The notes: generated from the sequence alone by a model not told the origin. A stretch of DNA of 40,996 bases from an uncultured Thiotrichales bacterium (GCA_938042355.1 CALIRD010000135.1:1-40996); one strand, 5' to 3'; positions 1 to 9,667 are shown, counted from the stretch's first letter. Program-made: numbers and translations.

Positions 1-1791
1 AAATCCTGTGGGGTAGATATCGACGATCTGGATCGGGTTGAATCCGATAAAGGAGAAAAGCTGGCCTATTCAGAAGAGCAAAGCGGTAAAGCAGCCAAGG
101 TGCTCATACCGGGAATAGTGTTGGTTGCGTTAACGGCATTACCCATTCCCAAGCGTATGCGTTGGGGTTCCAGTGATGCAGAGTTTGTGCGTCCGGTTAA
201 ATGGGTCGTCGTCATGCATGGTACCGCACCGATTAATTTCGAGATCTATGGTGTGGCATCAGGTGTGTCGAGTCGTGGACACCGCTTCCACCATAGTGGT
301 GATATCAACATCACTTCGGCGTCACTTACTGATTATGAAAACAGCCTTGAGTCTGCTCATGTGGTTGCCGGTTTTGCCAGGCGTCGCAGTATGATTGAAG
401 AGCAGGTTACCGAGTCAGCACAGTCTTTAGGGGGTAAAGCATTGCTGGATAATGCTCTGCTGGATGAGGTTACGGCACTGGTTGAATGGCCGGTAGCGAT
501 GGCCGGGAGTTTTGATGACGAGTTTTTATCCGTGCCGCATGAGGCGCTGATCTACACCATGAAAGATAATCAAAAGTATTTTCCGGTGGTGGATGATACA
601 GGTAATTTGTTACCGCACTTCATTACGGTTTCCAATATTGAGAGTAAAGATCCCGCCCGGGTGATTACTGGTAATGAGCGCGTTGTAAGACCACGTCTGG
701 CTGATGCAGCCTTTTTTTGGGAGCAGGACAAAAAGAAACCGCTGGATGACCATGTCGAGTCATTGAACTCGATTGTATTTCAAAAAGAACTCGGAACATT
801 AAAAGATAAAACCAACCGTCTGGTGGCTTTGGTAGAAACGATTGCTGAGCAGATGGGTTGTAACCGTGAGCATGCAAGCCGTGCTGCTGCCTTGTCCAAA
901 TGTGATTTGATGACCGACATGGTCGGAGAGTTTCCTGCCATGCAAGGCGTGGCTGGTCGTTATTATGCTACTGCCGCGAACGAACCTGCTGATGTGGCTG
1001 CAGCGCTGGAAGATTATTACATGCCAAAACAATCCGGTGGAGACTTGCCGCCTGCAGCGGTCGGTCAGGCGCTGGCACTAGCCGATAGAATAGATACCTT
1101 GACCGGTATATTCGGTATCGGGCAAAAGCCTACCGGGTCAAAAGACCCGTTTGCCTTGCGTCGAGCGTCTTTAGGTATTTTGCGAATTATTATTGAAACC
1201 GGCCAGACGCTGGATTTAAAAGAGTTGATTCAGACGGCTGCTGGTTTGTTTGGCGATCGGTTAACGAACAAGAATGTAGTGGACGAGGCATTTGCCTATT
1301 GTCAGGAAAGGCTGGTTGCCTATTATCAGGATCAGGGGATCAGCGTTGGCATGATCGAGTCGGTGGCTTCACGACAGCCGACCAAGCCACTGGATTTTGA
1401 TCAGCGTTTGCGAGCTGTGCAGGCATTTAGTGAATTGCCGCAGGCTGAGAGTTTGGCAGCCGCTAATAAAAGAATCGGCAATATTCTTAACAAGAATAAA
1501 GTGAGTGGTGCCAATAGTGTAGCCCCGTCCTTATTGACCGAAGCTGCAGAAAAGAATTTACAGCAAGCTCTCGATAGCATGGAAGCCGAAGTATCGCAGT
1601 TGTTTGATGATGGACAATACAAAGAAGCGTTGTCCCAACTCTCCGGGCTGAGTGCGCCGGTAGATGAGTTTTTTGATCAGGTTATGGTTATGGCAGATGA
1701 GGAGCAGCTTAAAAATAATCGCCTCGCTTTATTACAAAGAATGCGTAGCTTGTTTTTACGCGTTGCTGATCTTTCAGTATTGAAGTCCTGA
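1..1791 (+). CDS. glyS: glycine--tRNA ligase beta subunit, 5'-truncated by window edge
   Basis: Frame 1 is open from base 1 (KSCGVDIDDLDRVESDKGEKLAYSEEQSGKAAKVLIPGIV...), with GlyS-type MRWGSSDAEFVRPVKWVVVM and CDLMTDMVGEFPAMQGVAGRYYA motifs. Confidence 0.97.
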   Translation, partial: KSCGVDIDDLDRVESDKGEKLAYSEEQSGKAAKVLIPGIVLVALTALPIPKRMRWGSSDAEFVRPVKWVVVMHGTAPINFEIYGVASGVSSRGHRFHHSGDINITSASLTDYENSLESAHVVAGFARRRSMIEEQVTESAQSLGGKALLDNALLDEVTALVEWPVAMAGSFDDEFLSVPHEALIYTMKDNQKYFPVVDDTGNLLPHFITVSNIESKDPARVITGNERVVRPRLADAAFFWEQDKKKPLDDHVESLNSIVFQKELGTLKDKTNRLVALVETIAEQMGCNREHASRAAALSKCDLMTDMVGEFPAMQGVAGRYYATAANEPADVAAALEDYYMPKQSGGDLPPAAVGQALALADRIDTLTGIFGIGQKPTGSKDPFALRRASLGILRIIIETGQTLDLKELIQTAAGLFGDRLTNKNVVDEAFAYCQERLVAYYQDQGISVGMIESVASRQPTKPLDFDQRLRAVQAFSELPQAESLAAANKRIGNILNKNKVSGANSVAPSLLTEAAEKNLQQALDSMEAEVSQLFDDGQYKEALSQLSGLSAPVDEFFDQVMVMADEEQLKNNRLALLQRMRSLFLRVADLSVLKS

Positions 1792-1797
1792 TTTTTG

Positions 1798-2352
1798 ATG
1801 AAGCTGGTACTTCTGGATCGAGATGGTGTTATCAATGTCGATTCACCTGACTATATCAAGACTCCCGAGGAATGGATTCCGATAGCAGGCAGTCTGGAAG
1901 CGATTGCCCGATTATCTAAAGCTGGTTACACCATCGCTGTCTTAACCAATCAATCTGGTCTGGGTCGTGGCTATTTTGATCATGAGGCGCTGATGCTAAT
2001 TCATGAAAAATTACTTTCGGCAGTGACGCATGCAGGCGGTGATGTTGATTTAATTCGCTATTGCCCACACCACCCCGACGATGGTTGCGATTGTAGGAAG
2101 CCCAAGCCAGGCTTGTTTCATGCAATCGCAAAATATTACGATATGTCTCTGACAGGGATCTTTGCGGTTGGTGATTCACTTCGTGATTTGCAAGCTGCCG
2201 CGTCTGCCGGAGCTTCGCCGATTCTGGTGAGAACAGGGAACGGAGTTAAAACTTTAGTAAACCCTGAACTGGACAAGAATATCCCCGTGGTTGATGATTT
2301 AGGTGACTTTGTTGATCAACTTTTGAATGGAGAGCTGAATGGCAACGCGTAA
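1798..2352 (+). CDS. gmhB: D-glycero-beta-D-manno-heptose-1,7-bisphosphate 7-phosphatase
   Basis: HAD motif LLDRDGVIN and zinc loop CPHHPDDGCDCRKPKPGL; synteny glyS-gmhB-plsC. ATG at 1798 preferred over TTG at 1795. Confidence 0.93.
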   Translation: MKLVLLDRDGVINVDSPDYIKTPEEWIPIAGSLEAIARLSKAGYTIAVLTNQSGLGRGYFDHEALMLIHEKLLSAVTHAGGDVDLIRYCPHHPDDGCDCRKPKPGLFHAIAKYYDMSLTGIFAVGDSLRDLQAAASAGASPILVRTGNGVKTLVNPELDKNIPVVDDLGDFVDQLLNGELNGNA

Positions 2353-3106
2353 ACGTCCCATGCTTGTTGCATTGATTGGCAGTATTATCTGGTGGATTTT
2401 TTTCACCTTGACTACTGTAATAGTTGCCCCGTTCGTGATTCTATTTTCATTTATTTCTTTTAGTGCGGCTTATCAAACAGCACTACTATGGTCGCGTTTC
2501 AATATTTATTCTCTGAGTTGGTTCTGTGGCTTACACTTCAAGGTCGAGGGTAAAGAAAACATACCAGAGAGTGACAGGGGTTATGTGATGATGTCCAAGC
2601 ACCAATCAACCTGGGAGACACTGGCACTTTCATTCACTTTGCCACCACACGTGTGGGTGTTTAAAAAGGAACTGCAATATATTCCTTTATTTGGTTGGGC
2701 CTTGTGGTCGGTTAAACCGATAGCGATTGATCGCAGCGGCGGTCAAACCACACTGGATCAAGTCTTGTTACATGGTAAAAACCGGTTGGACAAGGGTATT
2801 TGTATTATGATTTTTCCCGAGGGTACGCGTGTTCCGGCTGGAACTAAAAAACGCTATAAACAAGGCGGTTCAGCGCTAGCTGTACATGCAAAAACACCAG
2901 TGCTTCCTGTCGCTCATAATGCAGGACACTTCTGGCCACGCGGGCAATTTATCAAGAATGCCGGCATTGTTACCATTAGGATAGGTGAATTAATCAGCAG
3001 TGAGGGCAAGACCGCTGACACATTAAATAATGAAGTAGAAGCCTGGATAGAAGCACAACAGGAAGAGCTGGATACGGATGGTGCGGCGCAAATATCCGGG
3101 CAATAA
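2339..3106 (+). CDS. plsC: 1-acyl-sn-glycerol-3-phosphate acyltransferase (PlsC family)
   Basis: SKHQSTWET (HX4D-like block, H-x-S-x-W-E variant) and FPEGTRVPAGTKKRYKQGG motifs; N-terminal TM segment. Confidence 0.9.
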   Translation: MATRKRPMLVALIGSIIWWIFFTLTTVIVAPFVILFSFISFSAAYQTALLWSRFNIYSLSWFCGLHFKVEGKENIPESDRGYVMMSKHQSTWETLALSFTLPPHVWVFKKELQYIPLFGWALWSVKPIAIDRSGGQTTLDQVLLHGKNRLDKGICIMIFPEGTRVPAGTKKRYKQGGSALAVHAKTPVLPVAHNAGHFWPRGQFIKNAGIVTIRIGELISSEGKTADTLNNEVEAWIEAQQEELDTDGAAQISGQ

Positions 3107-3632
3107 CATAGTCAAAAAAATTTATACAACAATTGGTTTATTGTTGCTAACTGCTTGTAGCTCATTACCCGAACCAACGACTGTCGAGCAAGAACTTGCT
3201 CGATTAAATCAGGCTGAACAGCGTTGGCAGTCGCAACAAGTGTCTGACTATCAGTATCGATCAAAAAGTTTCGGGCGCAGCGATAATCCTTACAATCCTT
3301 TTCCTAAAGTTTTTTCAAAGTCTCAGGCAGAACCCGATCTAGAGTCGCTGCCGGGTGTGATTATACAGATCAAAAATAACTCATATCATTATTCATATTA
3401 TGAGAATGATCAGGATTATGAAGCACACCACTTTGGTGGGTTTAACAAGTTATTCAATAGTATTCGTGAGATGTTGGAACAGATGCGATCTGAGCCTGAT
3501 TTATATATCGAAGTGGATTTTCATCCGGTCTATGGTTATCCAGCGCATATGGTTAGCAGGCAGTATGAGGGTGATCGACTGGTATCGATCAGCTTTAGCT
3601 ATAACGATCAGTTTCAAGTCTTGAATGAGTAG
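3078..3632 (+). CDS. DUF6174-like lipoprotein
   Basis: Lipobox LLLLTACSS; soluble domain with SDYQYRSKSFG and YGYPAHMVSRQYEGDRLVSISFSYNDQF pattern. Overlaps plsC 3' end by 29 nt. Confidence 0.65.
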   Translation: MVRRKYPGNNIVKKIYTTIGLLLLTACSSLPEPTTVEQELARLNQAEQRWQSQQVSDYQYRSKSFGRSDNPYNPFPKVFSKSQAEPDLESLPGVIIQIKNNSYHYSYYENDQDYEAHHFGGFNKLFNSIREMLEQMRSEPDLYIEVDFHPVYGYPAHMVSRQYEGDRLVSISFSYNDQFQVLNE

Positions 3633-3873
3633 AACACGAAACGGTGCAGTGCGACTGGATATTCTCGAATGCTTGCTAGATTAGCATCTTGAGTAGAAAA
3701 GTAGTTTTGATTTTCTATAAATCCAAAGTATCAATGAAAGCCGTGTAGATAATTATCGGGGTGTTTGTATTTGTAACGTATAAGTCATTACATTCAAGCC
3801 ACCCGATTTGATTACAATTTAATAAACGAATATTTTGTTCTGGTATTAAACGCAACTGATAAATAGCCATTTG

Positions 3874-4236
3874 CTAAATATAATCCAACTCAGGATGTTG
3901 ATCGATCAAGTCAATTAAATCGGCTGTCGTTTCTTTAGCTTGTGCATCTGATTTTGCGACGGCTTTTTTAAATTTCAGATAGATGTCATACACTTCAGAG
4001 TTACCGTCTTCGCGCTCTACAATAAAAAACGGGGCGCGGCTTACCTTGTATTCTTGAGCCAGTCGTAAACCTTCGCTTTCGGGGTTACGTTCATCCGCTA
4101 TGATCACCTGGTCAATGGTATCGAATAGATCGTCTTCCTGCAGGCGCTGCGTAACCTGCGCGCATTTCCGGCACATTTCGCCATCGGCTAAGATCTTCTT
4201 TACGTAAATTACGTTTTTGATCGAGGCTTTTTTCAT
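3874..4236 (-). CDS. small thioredoxin-fold-like protein with CxxC (MCRKC) motif
   Basis: MKKASIKNVIYVKKILADGEMCRKCAQV...VSRAPFFIVE: CxxC and a candidate cis-Pro (RAPFF). Directly downstream of cysH. ORF track start is 4248; ATG at 4236 also possible. Confidence 0.7.
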   Translation of the reverse strand: MKKASIKNVIYVKKILADGEMCRKCAQVTQRLQEDDLFDTIDQVIIADERNPESEGLRLAQEYKVSRAPFFIVEREDGNSEVYDIYLKFKKAVAKSDAQAKETTADLIDLIDQHPELDYI

Positions 4237-4244
4237 AGTGTCTC

Positions 4245-4976
4245 TCAAGCGCTCACGGTTTTAACAGGAATGGCATGCAAACCACATTCTTTTTCAGTGG
4301 CTTCTTCCCACCACCATCGTCCACCTCGTTCATGCTGGTTGGGTAAGACAGGTCGTGTGCATGGCTGGCAGCCGATGCTGATATAGCCTTGCTCGTGCAG
4401 TTTGTTGTAAGGAATTTCATTGGCGCGAATATAGCCCCACACTTCTTCCGAAGTCCAATTGGCTAACGGATTGGCTTTGAACAAGCTGTGCTCTTCGGTT
4501 GAGAAGGCTTTGTCATATTGCACTAGCGGTACTTCGGCGCGAGTATCCAGACTTTGGTCTCGACGTTGGCCGGTAATCCATGCGCCGATGCTACCAAGCT
4601 TCTTGCGTAACGGTTGTACCTTACGAATCCCGCAACACTCCTGATGACCGTCTTCATAAAAACTGAACAGCCCTTTTTCTTTAACCAGTGTTTGCAGTTT
4701 TTCGGCATCTGGTGAAAGTAGTTCGATCTCTATGTCGTAATGCTTTCGCACTTGTTCAATGAACTCATAAGTTTCAGGATGTAGTCTGCCGGTGTCGAGT
4801 GAAAAGACTTTCACATTGGGATTAACCTGTAAAGCCAGATCAATCAGCACTACGTCTTCGGCACCGCTGAATGAAATCCAGGCGTCGTCGGTTTGCTCGA
4901 AAATCCATTTAAAAGTTTCCAGCGCAGGTAAGGTTTCAAGTCTGTTTGCTTCAGCGCTGTAATCAATATTACTCAT
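4245..4976 (-). CDS. cysH: adenylyl-sulfate (APS) reductase, 4Fe-4S type
   Basis: [29 protein letters not shown] and GCQPCTRPV: the CC...CxxC cysteine set of assimilatory APS reductases. Start [11 protein letters not shown] chosen over the longer ORF. Confidence 0.93.
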   Translation of the reverse strand: MSNIDYSAEANRLETLPALETFKWIFEQTDDAWISFSGAEDVVLIDLALQVNPNVKVFSLDTGRLHPETYEFIEQVRKHYDIEIELLSPDAEKLQTLVKEKGLFSFYEDGHQECCGIRKVQPLRKKLGSIGAWITGQRRDQSLDTRAEVPLVQYDKAFSTEEHSLFKANPLANWTSEEVWGYIRANEIPYNKLHEQGYISIGCQPCTRPVLPNQHERGGRWWWEEATEKECGLHAIPVKTVSA

Positions 4977-4989
4977 CGGTGTTTGCTCA

Positions 4990-5340
4990 TTAATAGTTAG
5001 GTTGGTAGTAGTCGGTAATTTCTTCAAAGAAGGGTAATAAATCGTCAGCGCTATATTTCTCATGTGCGCTAATGATGTTGGCACCACAGCGTTCAATCAT
5101 GGCGACATTATCTTTGCGTGCACCCAGCGCCACTATGTCTCCGGTAAAACCGAAGCGTGTGCGTAATTGTCGGGTTTGCGAATAAGGTCGACCTTCTTCG
5201 TAATTACTGAAATCGAATATCAGTGCGGGAGCCTCTGAGAGTGTTGCCAGTTGTTCTTTCAGATCGGTATCGGGTTCGATCTTTATGGCAGATTCAGGCA
5301 AATCGTAGTCGATTACTATTCTTTCCTTAATGACTTGCAT
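4990..5340 (-). CDS. DUF934 family protein (sulfite reduction associated)
   Basis: [45 protein letters not shown]; between cysI-like and cysH. Start MQVIKERI chosen. Confidence 0.88.
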   Translation of the reverse strand: MQVIKERIVIDYDLPESAIKIEPDTDLKEQLATLSEAPALIFDFSNYEEGRPYSQTRQLRTRFGFTGDIVALGARKDNVAMIERCGANIISAHEKYSADDLLPFFEEITDYYQPNY

Positions 5341-6982
5341 ACACTTGCTCCTTGAACGGTTCGATCCCCAGACGATTGACTGACTCCTGAAAAGACTCGT
5401 CTTGCTGACGTTTTTCCAGATAAACATTCAGAATCGTGTCCAGTGCGCCAACCAATTCTTCTTTTTTAACCGCAGGTCCGAGACGCTTACCTAAAGCTGA
5501 ATCATTCTCTGCTGAGCCGCCGAGTGTGATTTGATACCACTCTTTACCTTTCTTATCCACGCCGAGAATCCCGATGTGACCGGCGTGATGATGACCGCAG
5601 GCATTCATGCAGCCAGACATTTTGAGTTTTATATTTCCAATGTTGTGTAACTCATCCAGATCATTGAAGCGCTCGTTAATGGCAGCAGCTAACGGAATAG
5701 TGGTGGCATTCGCCAGCGAACAAAAATCCAGACCCGGACAACAAATCATATCGTTAAGCGTGCCGATATTCGGTGTGGCCAGTTCGTGCTTGTTTAATTC
5801 CATCCATAGGGCGTATAACTCACTGGTTTTGACATAGGGAAGTACCAGATTTTGTTCATGAGTGACGCGTATTTCGCTACGACTGAATTTTTCAGCAATA
5901 TCCGCAATCGCTTCCATTTGCTCCGAAGTAGCATCACCTGGCGCTTCGCCTTGTGCTTTTAGTGAAATAAACGTCGCGCAGTATCCATCCAGTACGTGTG
6001 TTTGTTCGACGTTGCGAGATAGCCACAAGTCATAGTTGTTGTCTTTGACAGCAATGCCCTCGATAGAGCTGGATACTTTCGGGCTCTCGTCAGGGTGCTC
6101 GAATTGAGCCTTCATCGCATCGATTTCTTCTTGTTCCAGCCATAGTGATGGGTCTTGCTTGAGTAATTCCCATTCGGCTTCAACCTCTTGCCTGAATGTA
6201 TCTATGCCCATGGCGTTCACCAGAATCTTGATGCGGGCTTTGTATTTATTGTCACGACGACCGTGGAGGTTGTAGACACGTAAAATGGATTCAACGTATG
6301 ACTTGATGTATCTCTTTTCCAGAAATTCGCAAATGACTTTACCAATCACCGGGGTACGACCCATGCCACCACCAACCAGCACCTGAAAGCCAACCTCGCC
6401 ATCGTCATTTTTTACCAGTCGTAAACCGATGTCGTGCCATTGAACGGCGGCTCGATCTTCTATAGCACCGGTTACGGCAAACTTGAATTTACGTGGTAAC
6501 CAGTTGAACTCGGGATGAAACGTTGACCAATGTCGCAAGATTTCGCAATAAGGACGGGGGTCTTCGATTTCGTCAGTAGCGATACCAGCCAGATGATCGG
6601 AAGTGATATTCCGAATACAGTTACCACTAGTTTGTATGGCATGTACTTGTACTGTTGCCAATTCTTCCAGAATGCTTGGTACATCTTCCAGTTCGGGCCA
6701 GTTGATTTGCAAATTTTGGCGAGTCGTGAAATGTCCATAGCCCTTATCATAGGTTCTGCAGATGTGACCAAACATTCGCATCTGATTGGCGTTGACCACA
6801 CCATAAGGAATCGCAATACGTAGCATGTGAGCGTGAATTTGATAGTACAAACCATTTCTCAGGCGTAATGCACGAAATTCGTCTTCATCAATATCCCCAG
6901 TCTTGAAACGCTCAACCTGGCCACGAAACTGGGCGGCGCGTTGCTCGATGCTTTGCTGATCATGCTTATTATACTGATACAT
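5327..6982 (-). CDS. cysI: nitrite/sulfite reductase hemoprotein (assimilatory sulfite reductase)
   Basis: GYGHFTTRQNLQINWPELEDVP, QTSGNCIRN, CCPGLDFCSLA and KMSGCMNACGHHHAGHIG (C-x5-C and C-x3-C for siroheme/4Fe-4S). ATG at 6982; ORF track uses GTG at 6991. Confidence 0.93.
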   Translation of the reverse strand: MYQYNKHDQQSIEQRAAQFRGQVERFKTGDIDEDEFRALRLRNGLYYQIHAHMLRIAIPYGVVNANQMRMFGHICRTYDKGYGHFTTRQNLQINWPELEDVPSILEELATVQVHAIQTSGNCIRNITSDHLAGIATDEIEDPRPYCEILRHWSTFHPEFNWLPRKFKFAVTGAIEDRAAVQWHDIGLRLVKNDDGEVGFQVLVGGGMGRTPVIGKVICEFLEKRYIKSYVESILRVYNLHGRRDNKYKARIKILVNAMGIDTFRQEVEAEWELLKQDPSLWLEQEEIDAMKAQFEHPDESPKVSSSIEGIAVKDNNYDLWLSRNVEQTHVLDGYCATFISLKAQGEAPGDATSEQMEAIADIAEKFSRSEIRVTHEQNLVLPYVKTSELYALWMELNKHELATPNIGTLNDMICCPGLDFCSLANATTIPLAAAINERFNDLDELHNIGNIKLKMSGCMNACGHHHAGHIGILGVDKKGKEWYQITLGGSAENDSALGKRLGPAVKKEELVGALDTILNVYLEKRQQDESFQESVNRLGIEPFKEQVYASH

Positions 6983-6987
6983 TTTAT

Positions 6988-7021
6988 ACACCCATTTTTT
7001 CGGACTTAATGATATGGGTGT
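6988..7021 (-). promoter_or_regulatory. candidate RBS-sequestering hairpin in the sulfite reductase leader
   Basis: Perfect 8-bp arms ACACCCAT (6988-6995) and ATGGGTGT (7014-7021), 18-nt loop. The start-proximal arm contains GGGTG about 6 nt upstream of the ATG at 6982. Confidence 0.45.
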
Positions 7022-7053
7022 GGGGGAAGATGCTCAATTAAATCAAACACATT

Positions 7054-7082
7054 TATAGAAAATAATACTATTATTCTGTATA
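7054..7082. promoter_or_regulatory. candidate Lrp/AsnC-family operator
   Basis: 29-bp palindrome centred on c7068 (12 of 14 arm positions paired). TAGAAAATAATACTA (7056-7070) matches the E. coli Lrp consensus YAGHAWATTWTDCTR at 14 of 15 positions. Confidence 0.6.
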
Positions 7083-7117
7083 TTAATCGAAATATGTAAA
7101 AAATAATTCGTATTTAT

Positions 7118-7615
7118 ATGAAAAACATAGAAAATATAGTGCTAGATGAGGTAGATAGAGAAATATTATCTCTGTTGCAGCAAGATGCGAGCATGCCAAT
7201 CAAGGATATTGCGGCTAAAGTACATCTTTCGACCACCCCATGTTGGAAAAGAATCAAGAAACTTGAGCAATCTGGATTGATCAAAGCCAATGTGGTTTTG
7301 CTTGAGCCAGCGATGATCGGAGCCAATGTAAATGCGTTCGTTTCAATTCGTGTGAATCAGCATGATCCAGACTGGAATGAACAATTCGCAAAAGTGATGC
7401 AGGACATACCGCAAATTGTCGAGATCTATAGAATGAGCGGTGAAATTGATTATTTAATGCGAGTAGTGGTTTCCAGTATTGAGGCTTACGACAAACTCTA
7501 TACCGAGATTATTACAAGAATGAAAACAGCGGGATTATACACGCCAGATGTCACTTCTAACTTTGCTATGGAACAGATTAAATTTACGACAGCGTTACCG
7601 CTTTTGGTTGAGTAG
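7118..7615 (+). CDS. Lrp/AsnC family transcriptional regulator
   Basis: N-terminal HTH (LDEVDREILSLLQQDASMPIKDIAAKVHLSTTPCWKRIKKLEQSGLI) plus C-terminal RAM-like domain. Confidence 0.95.
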   Translation: MKNIENIVLDEVDREILSLLQQDASMPIKDIAAKVHLSTTPCWKRIKKLEQSGLIKANVVLLEPAMIGANVNAFVSIRVNQHDPDWNEQFAKVMQDIPQIVEIYRMSGEIDYLMRVVVSSIEAYDKLYTEIITRMKTAGLYTPDVTSNFAMEQIKFTTALPLLVE

Positions 7616-8747
7616 AAAAAAGTAAGTTAGAATATATATTCAGATGTTTGGTCACCACATCGTCTATAGAAAATGTACTAACAGCATGTTCTCTGGCGGC
7701 TGTTCCCATGTTTTTTCTTAATTCAGGTTCAGAAATTAAATATTCGATCGCCTTGGCTAACGCTTCAGGATTTTTTGCCGGTATCAGCAGGCCGGTTTTG
7801 TTGGCAATAATAGCATCACGACAGCCAGGTAAGTCTGTGGTTATGACGGGCCTGCCACATGCTGCAGCTTCAATGAGTACTTTGGGTAAGCCCTCTTTGT
7901 AGTAACTGGGTAATGCAACAACTGATGATTGTGAGAATAGCTCGGAAATATTATTACAGTAACCAAGACAGGTTAGATTTTCATTTGATTCCCATTGTCT
8001 GAACTGTTCAGTTGTAATTGATTCAGGATTTTCAGGGTCAGGCTCACCAGCTAGAACCATTTCCACATCGATATTTTGTTGTGAAAGAAGTTCTGCTGCT
8101 GCTACAAAATCCAGAACCCCTTTATCTTTCAATAATCTAGATGCCATGACAACTATTGGTCTACCCGATGGTTCAGGCAAGCATTCAAACTCTGTGAGGT
8201 TTACACCTGATCCAGGAATCAGTGTTGAATTCAGTTTATAGTCCGGGTTAAGTTGTGCTGCATCATTTGTATTTTGAAAGATTATATGTTGGTTCTTGTG
8301 AGCCAAAGCTTGGGCATATATAGCAGCAGCAAACTTCTTCATGCTACGTCGAGAAAATTCAGAATGCTCGGAAAATAAAAAACCTAGTCCTGATATTGCC
8401 GAGACTACGGCTGGTATTTTTAACAGCCTCGCAAGAATTCCGCCATAAATTACCGGTTTGATAGTAACCAGATGGATTAAATCCGGCTTCTGGTTTTTGA
8501 GTAATTTGTACATGGCGTAAATCGTTTTAAGCTCAGCTAGTAAATTCATGCCGCTTCTAGAAAGAGGTAACTCAATATGATGAAAGCCGAGCCGGGTGAT
8601 TGTCGAAGACGAGTCGCTTTTATTGGTTGCTATAGAAACATCGTAGCCTTCAGATTTTGCACCTAGAGCAATAGGCAGTCGGTGCGACAGAAAAAAGTCA
8701 GCATCATTTATAACCATTAGCAACTTTTTATCAGTTGAACTAGTCAT
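7584..8747 (-). CDS. glycosyltransferase family 4 (GT-B)
   Basis: LSHRLPIALGAKSEGYDV, VMASRLLKDKGVLDFVAAAELL, LPSYYKEGLPKVLIEAAACGRPVITTDLPGCRD. Start MTSSTDKK at 8747; convergent 32-nt overlap with lrp 3' end. Confidence 0.93.
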   Translation of the reverse strand: MTSSTDKKLLMVINDADFFLSHRLPIALGAKSEGYDVSIATNKSDSSSTITRLGFHHIELPLSRSGMNLLAELKTIYAMYKLLKNQKPDLIHLVTIKPVIYGGILARLLKIPAVVSAISGLGFLFSEHSEFSRRSMKKFAAAIYAQALAHKNQHIIFQNTNDAAQLNPDYKLNSTLIPGSGVNLTEFECLPEPSGRPIVVMASRLLKDKGVLDFVAAAELLSQQNIDVEMVLAGEPDPENPESITTEQFRQWESNENLTCLGYCNNISELFSQSSVVALPSYYKEGLPKVLIEAAACGRPVITTDLPGCRDAIIANKTGLLIPAKNPEALAKAIEYLISEPELRKNMGTAAREHAVSTFSIDDVVTKHLNIYSNLLFSTQPKAVTLS

Positions 8748-8754
8748 GACTTCG

Positions 8755-9645
8755 CTAATCGACCAAGTGTGAACAACGAGCCGAACCGGTTTCTTTAAGA
8801 CAAGCCGAAAGCAGGCCACGAAACATCCACTTTAGTCGTTCACTACCTTTTTCCAAAATAAATGGATATAGAACCATCCTGCCGGGTAAGGTAGTAACGA
8901 TTCGTAGCTTGGCTTTCAACGGAACGTACTTTTTAAATGCCAGATAAATACCGTCTCGAACCTGAAAATAATGTCGAAATGGTGTCGGTACAAAAAAGCG
9001 TTTACCCATAAAGTGTTCTTCACGCTCGCCCAAGCGGTGGAACATAGTTATATTTTGTGCTTTCGCAAATTTCCACTCTCTCTCACCCAATCGATAACAC
9101 CATTCATGATCGACCCAGTCCAGAAATAAGTCAGTAGTGAAATGGTCGGTTTCGGTAAAATTCTTAAGGCTAAAAGACATACCGGAAGTAGGTAAAGCAT
9201 CAGTGTATTTGAGTTTTGAACAGCCACCGTTCAGATTGTTTTTAGTAGACACCGAGAGAGTTGATTCATCATCTATCATGGTTGGACCTATACAGGTGTT
9301 GTGTTGTGAGTCTGGTGCTAACAAGAATAAGCTTTCTATAAGATTAGACAACAAACCAGCAAGTGGTGTGCTGTCCTGATCAAATAAGACAACGTGTGTT
9401 GCTCCATTATCTTTTGCGTAGGTAAGACCATTATTTAATGCAGAACCAAGGCCGATGTTTTTTCCGCTTGCTAGCACATGAAACACATCGGGTAGTTCGC
9501 CGAAGTCGAAGCCACCCGGTGTATTGTCGCACACAACAATTTGATTACACTCATTTACCAACTTCGAAAATCGTTTGATGAATGTGTTGTCTGGTCGATA
9601 CGTTGTTACAACGACAAATATTGATCTTTGCTTGTCTTTAATCAT
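8755..9645 (-). CDS. glycosyltransferase family 2, rhamnosyltransferase-like
   Basis: FVVVTTYRPD, NIGLGSALNNGLTYAKDNGATHVVLFDQDSTP, LFLDWVDHEWCYRLGEREWKFA. Confidence 0.92.
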   Translation of the reverse strand: MIKDKQRSIFVVVTTYRPDNTFIKRFSKLVNECNQIVVCDNTPGGFDFGELPDVFHVLASGKNIGLGSALNNGLTYAKDNGATHVVLFDQDSTPLAGLLSNLIESLFLLAPDSQHNTCIGPTMIDDESTLSVSTKNNLNGGCSKLKYTDALPTSGMSFSLKNFTETDHFTTDLFLDWVDHEWCYRLGEREWKFAKAQNITMFHRLGEREEHFMGKRFFVPTPFRHYFQVRDGIYLAFKKYVPLKAKLRIVTTLPGRMVLYPFILEKGSERLKWMFRGLLSACLKETGSARCSHLVD

Positions 9646-9667
9646 TTGTACTTTAAGTCATCACTGT

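Noticed and set aside
3633-3873. AT-rich hairpin TAGAAAA-N10-TTTTCTA downstream of the DUF6174 lipoprotein gene
   Set aside because: No GC in the stem and no following T-tract; expected by chance in AT-rich spacer.
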